In this document: piece by piece, positions 27,404 to 36,037 of the stretch
How the letters are laid out: every line of letters starts with the position of its first letter
Position numbering within the stretch: the stretch's first letter is position 1
Origin: Arenibacter amylolyticus
Lineage (GTDB): Bacteria; Bacteroidota; Bacteroidia; Flavobacteriales; Flavobacteriaceae
NCBI RefSeq assembly: GCF_002150785.1
Contig: NZ_MTAZ01000002.1
Coordinates: 1-64,000, forward strand
Length of the DNA: 64,000 nt
Direction of reading: 5' to 3'
Notes under the pieces: model-generated
Told to the model about the DNA's origin: nothing
The model's input: only the letters and a program-made list of their open reading frames with translations
Database searches by the model: none
Translations under genes and position numbers: made by a program

Positions 27404-27426
27404 GGCGCGAGAATCGTTCTCGTGCC
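27404..27426. repeat. Strong short hairpin, possible dispersed palindrome
   Basis: GGCGCGAGAA pairs with TTCTCGTGCC (one G-T wobble) around a three-base loop, in the spacer between the terminator and murI. It has no T-run. GC-rich palindromes of this kind are often dispersed in flavobacterial genomes; only one copy was noticed here. Confidence 0.45.
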
Positions 27427-27542
27427 TTAAGGTCACCAAAACCAAAATGACGCTACGATCCGTTAAATAGCTTCTTTTTGTCTGATATATCCCTTTGTCC
27501 AAATCAATATTAATGTAACTTTAAAGGCTTAAATGTCTTTGC

Positions 27543-28331
27543 ATGCATACAGGTCCTATAGGTATATTTGATTCGGGTATTGGAGGTACCTCCATCTGGC
27601 GCGAGATTAATAGATTGTTGCCGGAGGAGTCCACTATTTATCTAGCCGATAGTAAAAACGCCCCCTATGGAGAAAAGTCACAGGAAGAGATTTTACGGCT
27701 CAGCATCAAGAATGTGGATCTCTTAGTCCAAAAAGGATGTAAGTTAATTGTGGTGGCTTGCAATACCGCTACTACCAACGCCATAAGTCATCTCAGGGCC
27801 AATTACAAACTGCCCTTTATAGGAATAGAGCCCGCAATTAAAACAGCTGCATTAAACTCTAAAACAAAAAAAGTAGGGGTCTTGGCCACCAAAGGAACGC
27901 TTTCTAGTAGCCTGTTTCATACTACCTCCAAGAGCCACGCTAATGGGATACAGATATTAGAGCAAAAAGGGACGGGCCTAGTGGGGCTAATAGAGCGCGG
28001 AGAGCTTAATTCCTTAAAAACCAAAACGCTTCTAGAACGCTATCTTTCCCATATGGTGCAAGAGGGAATAGACCAGCTGGTCTTAGGGTGTACCCATTAT
28101 CCTTATTTAATTCCCTTGCTCAAGGAACTATTGCCTAGTAATGTGAAGATTATTGACTCTGGGGATGGCGTGGCAAGGCAAACCAAAAAGGTGTTAGAGG
28201 AATTTAATTTGCAATGTCCGGAAGGCTCCCATGGGGAATTCCAGTTTTATACCAATAGGGAGGTAAAGGTTCTAGAGAGTTTTATAAAAGACGCCGGGGT
28301 ACCCTATAAAGTGTCTTTTTTGGATTTTTAA
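27543..28331 (+). CDS. murI: Glutamate racemase
   Basis: 262 residues. It makes D-glutamate for peptidoglycan. Motifs: GIFDSGIGGTSIWREI at the N-terminus, the first catalytic Cys in VVACNTATTNA near residue 74, and the second in LGCTHYPYL near 182. Both thiol acid/base residues are therefore present. It closes the envelope cluster begun by DUF6089-uppS-bamA, although the terminator between suggests its own transcript. Confidence 0.96.
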   Translation: MHTGPIGIFDSGIGGTSIWREINRLLPEESTIYLADSKNAPYGEKSQEEILRLSIKNVDLLVQKGCKLIVVACNTATTNAISHLRANYKLPFIGIEPAIKTAALNSKTKKVGVLATKGTLSSSLFHTTSKSHANGIQILEQKGTGLVGLIERGELNSLKTKTLLERYLSHMVQEGIDQLVLGCTHYPYLIPLLKELLPSNVKIIDSGDGVARQTKKVLEEFNLQCPEGSHGEFQFYTNREVKVLESFIKDAGVPYKVSFLDF

Positions 28332-28398
28332 ACCCCGGTTTTACAAGTATTGGGTTGTTTTAATCCTGCTTTTTTTACCAAGATGCTGTATAGCGCCA

Positions 28399-28899
28399 CT
28401 AATATTTTCTTTGGTAGGTTAAAAAGGTGAAATCATAGGCGTGCCGGGCATCTTTGGGATGAAACTCCTTATTTGTGAGGGTCCATTCCGCTTCATCAAA
28501 TTCGGGAAAGAAGGTATCTGCTGCTTCAAAAGATTCGTGAACACGGGTCAGCTCTAAAACATTGGCATGCTTTAATCCCATACGGTAAATTTCTCCGCCT
28601 CCAATGATAAAGGCAAGCGATTCGCCTTCCACTAATTTTAACGCCTCCTCCATGGAGTGCACCACAATGCAGTCTGGATGTGATATGTGATAATTGCGGT
28701 CCCTGGTAATTACAATATGCACCCTGTTGGGAAGGGGTTTGGGGAAGGTCTCAAACGTTTTCCGTCCCATTATAATTTTGTGGCCGGAGGTACGATTTTT
28801 AAAAAACTTAAAATCATCGGGTAAATGCCATAATAGGTCATTATCTTTTCCCAAAGCATTGTTTTCACCTGCTGCGGCAATCATGGATATAATTTGCAT
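28399..28899 (-). CDS. folA: Dihydrofolate reductase
   Basis: 166 residues. It reduces dihydrofolate to tetrahydrofolate with NADPH. Seen: ISMIAAAGENNALGKDNDLLWHLPDD (the acidic residue after LP in the active site), GRKTFETFP, FIIGGGEIYR near residue 95, and the typical C-terminal beta strands. Its ATG shares one base with the stop of the upstream 2TM gene (TAATG), so the two are translationally coupled. It works with thyA (33388-34212), which produces dihydrofolate. Confidence 0.96.
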   Translation of the reverse strand: MQIISMIAAAGENNALGKDNDLLWHLPDDFKFFKNRTSGHKIIMGRKTFETFPKPLPNRVHIVITRDRNYHISHPDCIVVHSMEEALKLVEGESLAFIIGGGEIYRMGLKHANVLELTRVHESFEAADTFFPEFDEAEWTLTNKEFHPKDARHAYDFTFLTYQRKY

Positions 28900-29285
28900 T
28901 ATTCTAGCTTTTTATTAATGTTAGATAATGGGAAATCTGTTTCTATTTCTTTCTGCAACTCGGCAATTTTCTGCTTTTGTTTTAATACCAAGCGTTCCCT
29001 CTGTGCTCTTTCCCATTCGGGACTCATAAACTTAGTGGTAACATAGACATTAACAAAATGAAGTACAAATAAGAAGGCCCAAAACACTATGGCCCAAATA
29101 TACCAGTTGTATTCTATCCCATATCCAAGGATCTTATTGATTAAGAAAATGAAAATACTGCCTACTAAAAAGACCATGAAATGAGAGAAAAGACGTTTTT
29201 TTTGTTTTATCCTCGCTTGGGCCGCCTCTAATAATTGGTGTTGTTCCAAGTCTATTTTGGGAGTAATTTTACTTTTTGCAAACAT
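28899..29285 (-). CDS. 2TM domain protein
   Basis: 128 residues from the ATG giving MFAKSK; the frame is open further upstream but that stretch overlaps the divergent promoter region. Two close membrane segments (HFMVFLVGSIFIFLINK and IWAIVFWAFLFVLHFVNVYV, about residues 35-90) are flanked by charged helices, matching the bacteroidetal 2TM domain. This domain is also found in some LytTR-type regulators. Function unknown. It precedes folA with a one-base stop/start overlap, so it is expressed together with it. Confidence 0.8.
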   Translation of the reverse strand: MFAKSKITPKIDLEQHQLLEAAQARIKQKKRLFSHFMVFLVGSIFIFLINKILGYGIEYNWYIWAIVFWAFLFVLHFVNVYVTTKFMSPEWERAQRERLVLKQKQKIAELQKEIETDFPLSNINKKLE

Positions 29286-29342
29286 GTTAATCGGTATCTT
29301 TAGGGTAAAGATACCAAAATACGAATTTTGAACAATCGGATC

Positions 29343-30419
29343 ATGAAAAACATCAGAAAGCAGTTCCCTGTCCTCAATCATTATATTTATGCAGATACCG
29401 CTACTGCAGGACTGTTGTACGATGGGCTGTTTGATTGGCGTCAGGAGCACGATCTGGATGTATTGATAGGTGGCAAAAAGCTAAATGCAAAGCTGGCCAA
29501 GATAGTAGCGGATACCAGAGGTACGGTAGCTCAGTTTTTTAATTGTAACTTAGAGAACGTGGCACTTGTGCCCAATTTTTCCATAGGGTTTAATCTTTTA
29601 TTGGAAGGGGTAGGCAAACAGGAAAAGGTGCTTTTGATAAAAGGGGATTATCCTTCCTTAACCTGGCCTTTCAAATCTAGGGGGCACTCCGTTAGCTATT
29701 TAGAAATTACGGCTAATTTGGAGGAGCAAATCTATGAAAAAGTAAAATCGGAAAAGATTGGGATCCTAGCCCTTAGCTTGGTACAGTGGCTCAATGGATT
29801 TAAAATTGATTTGGAATTCCTAAAAACCCTGAAAAGGGATTTTCCAGGCCTCATAATTATTGCTGATGGAACCCAGTTTTGTGGTACCCAAGCTTTTAAT
29901 TTTAAAGATTCTGGGATAGATGTGCTGGGGGTAAGTGGGTATAAATGGTTGTTGGGAGGATATGGTAACGGATGTGTGCTATTTGCTGATGGGGTAGCAG
30001 ATCGTTTTAATTGCGCCACCATAGGGTTTAATAGCGCTAGGGGAAACTTAGAGGGTAGAGATCAAATTACCTTTGCTAATAGGTTTGAGCCCGGTCACTT
30101 GGATAGTACTTCATTTGGGAGTCTCAACCATTCCCTAAAATTTCTGCTCGGTATTGGGTTGGATGTGGTAAACGAGCAGGTGGTAAAACTCTCTAAATTG
30201 GCATTTGCAGAATTTGGGAATTTGGGGCTATTGCAGTCAGAGCTACTAGAAAGGGAGTATCACAGTACTATTTTCAATCTTTCGTTGGGAGAGAAACAAT
30301 ATGCAAAGTTAATGCAGCATAGGGTTTTGTGTGCACAGCGGGGCGATGGGATTAGACTGTCGTTTCATTTTTATAATACCGAAAACGAAATAGAAGAAAT
30401 TGTTGATTTACTAAAATAA
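29343..30419 (+). CDS. Class V aminotransferase-fold PLP enzyme
   Basis: 358 residues from the chosen ATG (a TTG five codons upstream is the alternative). It has fold type I features of the class V group (cysteine desulfurase / isopenicillin N epimerase type). The PLP-binding Lys is K201 in VSGYKWLLGGYGNG, preceded by the cofactor Asp in IIIADGTQFCG. The N-terminal YIYADTATAGLL is the usual opening strand. Its exact reaction is not recognisable. It lies 0.6 kb from egtD-egtB on the other strand and could be the C-S lyase step of ergothioneine synthesis, which is an inference only. Confidence 0.78.
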   Translation: MKNIRKQFPVLNHYIYADTATAGLLYDGLFDWRQEHDLDVLIGGKKLNAKLAKIVADTRGTVAQFFNCNLENVALVPNFSIGFNLLLEGVGKQEKVLLIKGDYPSLTWPFKSRGHSVSYLEITANLEEQIYEKVKSEKIGILALSLVQWLNGFKIDLEFLKTLKRDFPGLIIIADGTQFCGTQAFNFKDSGIDVLGVSGYKWLLGGYGNGCVLFADGVADRFNCATIGFNSARGNLEGRDQITFANRFEPGHLDSTSFGSLNHSLKFLLGIGLDVVNEQVVKLSKLAFAEFGNLGLLQSELLEREYHSTIFNLSLGEKQYAKLMQHRVLCAQRGDGIRLSFHFYNTENEIEEIVDLLK

Positions 30420-30520
30420 TAAAGGTAATTCCGCCTTTCATGAATTTGTGCTTGCTTAATTGAGGATGCCCTCTTGGAGTAATTCTTTTTTTATGAAATT
30501 GATAAAAGTTTTCTTGGGCA

Positions 30521-30552
30521 TTGGCTATGAGGAACTTAATAGTGTAAGTTTG
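30521..30552 (+). promoter_or_regulatory. Candidate promoter of the CBM48 gene
   Basis: TTG at 30521-30523 and TAAGTTTG at 30545-30552 (TAnnTTTG) are 21 bp apart, a good fit for a flavobacterial promoter. The start codon is at 30575. Confidence 0.5.
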
Positions 30553-30574
30553 CAATTAATTAAAAACCAATATT

Positions 30575-30871
30575 ATGGCTATTACTAAACAATATTTAAA
30601 GACTAAACCAATTTGCAAGGTAACCTTTACTGTTGCTGCCAAAGAGGCAAAAAAAGTGGCAGTGGTGGGCGATTTCAACAATTGGGATCCCAAGGCCAAT
30701 ACCCTAAAAAAGCTGAAGAACGGCACCTTTAAAGGAGCAATTAATTTTCCAAAGGACACAAGTACAGAATTTAAGTACCTGATAGATGAACAATTTGTGA
30801 ACGAAGAAGATGGAGACGGATTGCAGTGGAACGATTACGCAGGCACGGAAAACTCTGTGTTAAAGTTGTAA
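30575..30871 (+). CDS. Stand-alone CBM48 / isoamylase early-set domain protein
   Basis: 98 residues forming a single AMPK-beta-like glycan-binding domain: KVTFTVAAKEAKKVAVVGDFNNWD, then a loop with conserved Lys and aromatic residues, and FKYLIDEQFVNEEDGDGLQWNDY. The domain normally sits at the N-terminus of glycogen branching and debranching enzymes. Here it has no catalytic partner in the protein or nearby. It may bind glycogen or regulate another enzyme. Confidence 0.85.
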   Translation: MAITKQYLKTKPICKVTFTVAAKEAKKVAVVGDFNNWDPKANTLKKLKNGTFKGAINFPKDTSTEFKYLIDEQFVNEEDGDGLQWNDYAGTENSVLKL

Positions 30872-31057
30872 TTTTATCTTAGTGACCATTCCTTGTTGAG
30901 GCTATGTATGCAAGATGCATCCATAGCAAATAGCTAATGGAGTTGTCTTATTGGGAACAACAGTTATTGTGTGATGAAGTCAATTAGATGGTGGTAAACT
31001 AATCCAAGGGGAGGGGTTCATCGGTTAATTGGGGGTCAATCCTCAGTATTGTGTTTA

Positions 31058-32041
31058 TTACTTAGCGGGCGTTGTTTTCATAAGCACGTAGTTCTTAAAA
31101 TACTCTTTTCGGTCCGAAAATTGATTTTCAATCCGTAAGCCTGCGGACTTGGCTAATTCGGCAATAAGCGCATCGTCGTATTTTTGGGATATTTCGGTAT
31201 GGATGGTTTCCCAAGGGGCGAAGCTTATTTCAAGATCTAGGGATTCAATGCGTACCCTTTGTGCAATTTTGGATACCAAAAAACTTTTGGCAGTGCCTGT
31301 TTCAGGGTTATAAGCCTCCCAATGTAAAAAATTATCCAAGTTAAAATTGGCATGTAACTCCTTGTTGATCCGCTGCAGTAAGTTTTTATTAAAGGCCTCG
31401 GTTTTACCATAGGGGTCGTTATAAGCGTCTAAAATAGTTTGGGGGTTCTTTTTCTGATCGCATCCCAAAAAAATCATGTCATTTTGGTGCATTTCTCTAG
31501 CCAGTTGTGCTAAAAACTCAATCGCTTTCTTGTGGGGGAGGTTGCCAATATTGGAGCCCAAAAAGAGGATGACATTTTTAGTAGATGTGGAGGATGTGAT
31601 CGTTTTAAGCTTATTAAAATACGTACCCTGCTTGGGCTTTACTTTTAAACCTGGAAATTCTTCGGATAGGGAGTTTTGTAAGCGCCGCAGGGCATTGTCG
31701 CTGATATCTATAGGGACATAATGAAAATTTGCATCCCGATGCTGGAGTTCTTCCAAGATTATTCTGGTTTTTTTGCCGTTCCCCGCACCTAGTTCCACCA
31801 AGTTTAAGGAGCGGGTATTTTGTAGGAAAAGATCGGTGATTTGGGCTTTGTGAATTTTTAATATGTCTAATTCACAGGAGGTGAGGTAGTATTCTTGTAG
31901 GTTCATTATCTCCTCAAATAACAGATCTCCCTTTTCATCGTAGATGTATTTGGAGGCTAGGTGCTTTGGGGAGTCCGTAAGGCCCTTGTAGACATCTTGG
32001 GCAAATTGTTCCTGGATCTTGGCAAAGGTAACTTGGTTCAT
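31058..32041 (-). CDS. egtD: L-histidine N-alpha-methyltransferase EgtD
   Basis: 327 residues, the usual length. It transfers three methyl groups from S-adenosylmethionine to histidine, giving hercynine, the first step of ergothioneine synthesis. The SAM site is LNLVELGAGNGKKTRIIL near residue 80, and LFLGSNIGNL follows. The substrate-binding LQEYYLTSCE near residue 50 keeps the family Tyr. It is 31 bp downstream of egtB on the same strand. Confidence 0.93.
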   Translation of the reverse strand: MNQVTFAKIQEQFAQDVYKGLTDSPKHLASKYIYDEKGDLLFEEIMNLQEYYLTSCELDILKIHKAQITDLFLQNTRSLNLVELGAGNGKKTRIILEELQHRDANFHYVPIDISDNALRRLQNSLSEEFPGLKVKPKQGTYFNKLKTITSSTSTKNVILFLGSNIGNLPHKKAIEFLAQLAREMHQNDMIFLGCDQKKNPQTILDAYNDPYGKTEAFNKNLLQRINKELHANFNLDNFLHWEAYNPETGTAKSFLVSKIAQRVRIESLDLEISFAPWETIHTEISQKYDDALIAELAKSAGLRIENQFSDRKEYFKNYVLMKTTPAK

Positions 32042-32072
32042 AAAAACTTAATTTAAGGTGGAGGAATCTCGT

Positions 32073-33221
32073 TTATCGGGCTAACCTTATTCCTGTATAT
32101 TGCCATTTTAAATGCGTTTGGAAAAAATTACGGTAGGTAATTCTTTCGTGGAGGGGAGGGGTGGCAACAGAACTTCCTCTTAATACTTTTTGGTTTACCA
32201 TAAACTTCCCGTTGTACTCTCCTAAGGCGCCTTCAGCCTTTTTGTAGGAGGGGTATGGTAGGTAGGCACTTTCTGTCCACTCCCATCGAATACCCCAGCT
32301 AAATTTAGTCGCCGCTATTTCCCATTCAAATTCCGTAGGTAGCTTACATCCCTTCCATTGCGCAAAGGCAAAGGCCTCAAAATAGGAGATATGACTTAGG
32401 GGCTGACTGTTTTCAATAGGTGTAAGTCCGCCTAAAGTGTAGTGATGCCATTGGCCATCTATTTTGTGCCAGTATAAGGGAGCGTTAATTTTGTGGGAGT
32501 TTACCCATTCCCATCCTTCGGAATGCCAAAGATCAAATTTCTCATAGCCTCCGTCATTCATGAATTCTAGGTATTCTTGGTTGGTCACCAATTTATTGGA
32601 AATTTGATAGGGGGAGAGGTATACCTTGTGTCTGCCTAGCTCATTGTCATAACAAAAACCATCGCCCAAATGACCAATTTCATACACGCCTTCGGGGATG
32701 GAAATCCACTCTTGTTCTTGGTTTTCAATGGGATGTTCTACCAGGGAAGGATTAAAGACGGGGAGCAAGGGGTTGTTGCCCAAGATGTATTTAATATCGG
32801 TGAGTAGTAATTCTTGATGTTGTTTTTCGTGATGGATGCCTATTTCGGTAAGTTTTAGCACTTCTTCGCTAGGGTGGTTGGTTAAAAGGGCTTCCAAGTG
32901 TTTGGTTACAAACTCCCTATATTCATACACCTTTATTACAGAGGGCCTGGACATATTTCCGCGATTGGATCTTGCCACTCTTTTTCCTAAACTCTCGTAA
33001 TAACTATTAAATATATAGGAGTATTCTGGGTCAAAAACCGTGTAGGAATCAATATGCTTTTTAAGAATAAACTCTTCAAAGAACCAGGTTGTATGCCCCA
33101 AATGCCATTTGGGTGGGGAGACTTCTTCGATGGGTTGTACTACATAGTCTTCTATTTCCAAAGGCTTGCACAGGTTTTTGGTAAGGGTCCTTGTTTGTAG
33201 AAAGAAGGCAGTAATATCCAT
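32073..33221 (-). CDS. egtB: Ergothioneine biosynthesis sulfoxide synthase EgtB
   Basis: A 382-residue iron enzyme that joins hercynine to a thiol (gamma-Glu-Cys or Cys) using oxygen. An N-terminal DinB-like domain supplies the three-His iron site: H43 in HLGHTTWFFEE and H131/H135 in HHEKQHQE. The C-terminal FGE-sulfatase-type domain carries WEWTESAYLPYPSY and ends LKWQYTGIRLA. The Arg-rich GKRVARSNRG resembles the thiol-substrate contact of EgtB. It is slightly short against about 430 in actinobacteria. No egtA or egtC is in the window. Confidence 0.92.
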   Translation of the reverse strand: MDITAFFLQTRTLTKNLCKPLEIEDYVVQPIEEVSPPKWHLGHTTWFFEEFILKKHIDSYTVFDPEYSYIFNSYYESLGKRVARSNRGNMSRPSVIKVYEYREFVTKHLEALLTNHPSEEVLKLTEIGIHHEKQHQELLLTDIKYILGNNPLLPVFNPSLVEHPIENQEQEWISIPEGVYEIGHLGDGFCYDNELGRHKVYLSPYQISNKLVTNQEYLEFMNDGGYEKFDLWHSEGWEWVNSHKINAPLYWHKIDGQWHHYTLGGLTPIENSQPLSHISYFEAFAFAQWKGCKLPTEFEWEIAATKFSWGIRWEWTESAYLPYPSYKKAEGALGEYNGKFMVNQKVLRGSSVATPPLHERITYRNFFQTHLKWQYTGIRLAR

Positions 33222-33280
33222 GATAGTAGCTAAAGCATATTATTTGTTCCTTAAAAATACGGAATAAATCATATACCATT

Positions 33281-33310
33281 TTGACCCAAAAACAATAGTG
33301 TTGACCCAAA
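33281..33310 (-). promoter_or_regulatory. Direct repeats upstream of egtB
   Basis: TTGACCCAAA occurs at 33281-33290 and again at 33301-33310, exactly 20 bp apart, about 60-90 bp before the egtB ATG. Two helical turns of spacing fits a dimeric regulator on one DNA face. GACCC/GGGTC also recurs in the nearby thyA terminator, so part of the similarity may come from that hairpin. Confidence 0.35.
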
Positions 33311-33357
33311 TAAATAAAAAATGGGTCCTAATCCGTTAATTCCGGAATGACCCATTT
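33311..33357 (-). terminator. Intrinsic terminator after thyA
   Basis: On the minus strand AAATGGGTC pairs with GACCCATTT, with the self-complementary ATTCCGGAAT in the loop region. TTTTTATTTA follows at once. The plus-strand reading is also followed by T residues. Confidence 0.7.
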
Positions 33358-33387
33358 CTAATTTTTTGCAAGTAAATAAGTTTTGCT

Positions 33388-34212
33388 TTATACAGCTACC
33401 GCTCCTTTTATATGGGGGTGGTGCTGGTAGTCTTCTAAGCTGAAATCCTCAAATTTAAAGTCGAATATGTCTTTAACCGCTGGATTCAACACCATCTTAG
33501 GAAGTGGTAGTGGACTGCGCTCCAATTGAAGCTTAACCTGTTCCATGTGATTGTTGTAAATATGGGCATCTCCAAAAGTGTGGATAAACTCTCCAGGCTG
33601 TAAGTCGCACACCTGGGCCATCATAAGGGTAAACAAGGCGTAAGAGGCTATGTTAAAGGGTACTCCTAGAAAGATGTCGGCACTTCGTTGATAAAGTTGA
33701 CAGGATAATTTTCCATCGGCAACGTAAAACTGAAAAAACGCATGGCAAGGAGGTAATGCGGCCTTACCATTGGCCACGTTTTCTGAAAAGGAAACACTGG
33801 TGTCTGGCAATACGCTCGGATTCCATGCAGAGACCAACATACGCCTACTGTTGGGGTTGTTTTTAAGGCTGTGGATTACTTCCTTTATCTGATCTATTTC
33901 TTCCCCGTTCCAGTTTCGCCATTGGTAGCCATATACGGGCCCTAGATTTCCTTCTTCATCGGCCCACTCATTCCAAATTCTCACTCCATTTTCCTGGAGA
34001 TAGGAAATGTTTGTGTCTCCCTTTAAAAACCATAATAGCTCGTGTATAATGGATTTTAAATGTAATTTTTTGGTGGTAACCATGGGGAAGCCTTCGGCCA
34101 AATCAAAACGCATCTGGTACCCAAAAACGCTTTTGGTGCCCGTTCCGGTACGATCTCCTTTTTCAAAGCCGTTTTCCAATACATGTTTTAGTAAATCGTG
34201 GTACTGTTTCAT
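33388..34212 (-). CDS. thyA: Thymidylate synthase
   Basis: 274 residues. It methylates dUMP to dTMP using methylene-tetrahydrofolate. The catalytic Cys is C156 in [24 protein letters not shown] (phosphate-binding Arg) and [21 protein letters not shown] are present, and [12 protein letters not shown] is near the end. A short insertion ([10 protein letters not shown]) before the active-site strand makes it 10 residues longer than E. coli ThyA. Its product dihydrofolate would be recycled by folA 4.5 kb away. Confidence 0.97.
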   Translation of the reverse strand: MKQYHDLLKHVLENGFEKGDRTGTGTKSVFGYQMRFDLAEGFPMVTTKKLHLKSIIHELLWFLKGDTNISYLQENGVRIWNEWADEEGNLGPVYGYQWRNWNGEEIDQIKEVIHSLKNNPNSRRMLVSAWNPSVLPDTSVSFSENVANGKAALPPCHAFFQFYVADGKLSCQLYQRSADIFLGVPFNIASYALFTLMMAQVCDLQPGEFIHTFGDAHIYNNHMEQVKLQLERSPLPLPKMVLNPAVKDIFDFKFEDFSLEDYQHHPHIKGAVAV

Positions 34213-34445
34213 AATCCAATCCTAATATTACTTAAAAAATGCCCCAAACCAACTTGGTGGTTGGTGTTGTGGCAACAATTTGCAAATTAACGAAATATGC
34301 CCGTAAGTGGGAGTTGTTTTTAGCAAGTTATGATAAAATTATCAACTGTGTGCAAATAGGTGTTTTAGCAGCATATAACGGTCGGTAATATGGGCTAGCA
34401 GTCTGCTGTAAACCCCAATTAACGGTGGTAGCTTAAACGACGCAA

Positions 34446-34472
34446 GGTAAAATTGGAAAGCGAAGCTTTCCA
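34446..34472 (-). terminator. Terminator after ndh
   Basis: TGGAAAGC pairs with GCTTTCCA with a TTC centre, so that the minus strand carries a C(TTCG)C-type tight loop, followed by ATTTTA. It lies 18 bp after the ndh stop. Confidence 0.6.
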
Positions 34473-34489
34473 TTGTGTAAATTAAAATC

Positions 34490-35761
34490 TTAGGATTTTC
34501 TTTCGCTGGGCTTAATGATCATCCTAAACGATTGGTCTTTGTATATATAATATCCTATCCAATTGTATAAGGTGCGTACCTTATTTTTGAAATTGACCAA
34601 GCCCATAATATGGACAAAAATCCAAATAAACCATGCTACAAATCCTTTTAGGTGAATGTTCTGATTTGGGGAGTCCATAACTGCCTTATTCCTTCCAATA
34701 ATGGCCAGCGAACCTTTGTCTTTATAGGTAAAGGGCTTCCACTCCTTATTGGCTAAACTTAGGTTGTGGGCCAAATTTTTAGCCTGTTGTAGGGCGGGTT
34801 GTGCCAATTGAGGGTGTCCTTCCGGAAAGTTTTCATCCCCGCTTACCAAGGCGCAATCTCCTAAAGCATAGATATTGTTATAGCCATCCACCAAATTAAA
34901 GGCGTTTGTCTTTAACCGCTTGCCCCGTCCATAACTCTCCTCGGCAAATCCCTTAAAGGTTTTGGCAGATACTCCGGCTGCCCAAATTAGGTTCTTGCTC
35001 TGTATTTCCGTACCGTCTGATAGGTACACGGTATCATCCTTAAAATCCTTAACTAAGGTATGGAGTTTAATTTTAACGTTTAGTTTTTCCAGTTGCCGAT
35101 GGGTGTACTTTTGTGATTGCTTGGACATAGGGGCCAATACCGCATCTTGACCGTCAATAATATAAATATCACCCAAATCTTCCTTGCTCAATTCGGGATA
35201 ATCCTTTGTTAGAATAAAAGACCGCATCTCCGCCAAAATACCGGAGAGTTCTACCCCGGTAGGCCCGGCACCTGCCACAACAAAGGTGAGTAGTTTTTTG
35301 CGTTCCTCGTTATCTTTTAGTCGGGTGGCCCTATCCAGTCTGGTAAGGATTACATTTCTAAGGGAAAGGGCGTCGCTAATGGTTTTCATCGGTAAGCTCT
35401 TTTCCTCAATATTCTTGTTGCCAAAAAAATTGGTCTCCGCCCCGGTAGCCATGACTAGGATATCGTACTTTAACTCACCATTTTGTACGATTATTTTATT
35501 TTCTGTAGGGACCACCTCTTTAAGGGCCCCTAACCTAAATCGGACACTTTTCTTATTTCTTAAGATTTTCCGAAAGGGATAGCTGATAGCAGAAGGCTCC
35601 ATAAACCCAGTGGAAACTTGGTAAATAAGTGGCGGGAAAAAATTATAATTATTGCAATCTACTAAGATGATGTTGTATTGGTTGGAGTTTCCCAAGGTCT
35701 TGATGAATTCCAAGCCTGCGAAGCCACCACCTACTACCACTACGGTCTGCTTCTCTTTCAT
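34490..35761 (-). CDS. ndh: Type II NADH dehydrogenase (NDH-2)
   Basis: 423 residues from the chosen ATG (MKEKQT); a more upstream in-frame ATG would add 19 residues lacking family similarity. Two Rossmann motifs: VVVVGGGFAGLEFIK for FAD at the N-terminus and VVAGAGPTGVELSG for NADH near residue 165. YALGDCALV is the C-terminal FAD-contact motif. A final hydrophobic, amphipathic segment (AWFIWIFVHIMGLVNF) would attach it to the membrane. It passes electrons from NADH to quinone without pumping protons. Confidence 0.92.
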   Translation of the reverse strand: MKEKQTVVVVGGGFAGLEFIKTLGNSNQYNIILVDCNNYNFFPPLIYQVSTGFMEPSAISYPFRKILRNKKSVRFRLGALKEVVPTENKIIVQNGELKYDILVMATGAETNFFGNKNIEEKSLPMKTISDALSLRNVILTRLDRATRLKDNEERKKLLTFVVAGAGPTGVELSGILAEMRSFILTKDYPELSKEDLGDIYIIDGQDAVLAPMSKQSQKYTHRQLEKLNVKIKLHTLVKDFKDDTVYLSDGTEIQSKNLIWAAGVSAKTFKGFAEESYGRGKRLKTNAFNLVDGYNNIYALGDCALVSGDENFPEGHPQLAQPALQQAKNLAHNLSLANKEWKPFTYKDKGSLAIIGRNKAVMDSPNQNIHLKGFVAWFIWIFVHIMGLVNFKNKVRTLYNWIGYYIYKDQSFRMIIKPSERKS

Positions 35762-35966
35762 AACGTTTGGATTATATGCAAAGGTAGGGGCAAAAGGTGA
35801 TACATCCCTTACAAACAATTATAAATGTGGGAATTTTCAAAAGTCGAAAATTTAAGTAGGATTATTTTGAGGCCTTGTGAACGCTTTGTAATACCAATTC
35901 TCAAATAAGTATTTTTAGAATGCTTTGGTGCTGCTGCCAAATAAGAAAGAGGATTAGGGGTCTGTG

Positions 35967-35984
35967 AAAAACCTCTAGGTTTTT
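35967..35984 (-). terminator. Terminator-like hairpin after the CNT transporter
   Basis: AAAAACC pairs with GGTTTTT around a four-base loop, 54 bp downstream of the transporter stop on the minus strand. The stem itself provides the T-run. Confidence 0.5.
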
Positions 35985-36037
35985 GCTATGGTAATATAAT
36001 CTTCAAATACGATTGTATTTAATAGGGGCAGTTGCTT

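Noticed and set aside
32073-33221. Formylglycine-generating enzyme reading of the FGE-sulfatase domain
   Set aside because: The DinB-like domain with three His and the egtD neighbour fit EgtB. No sulfatase gene is adjacent.
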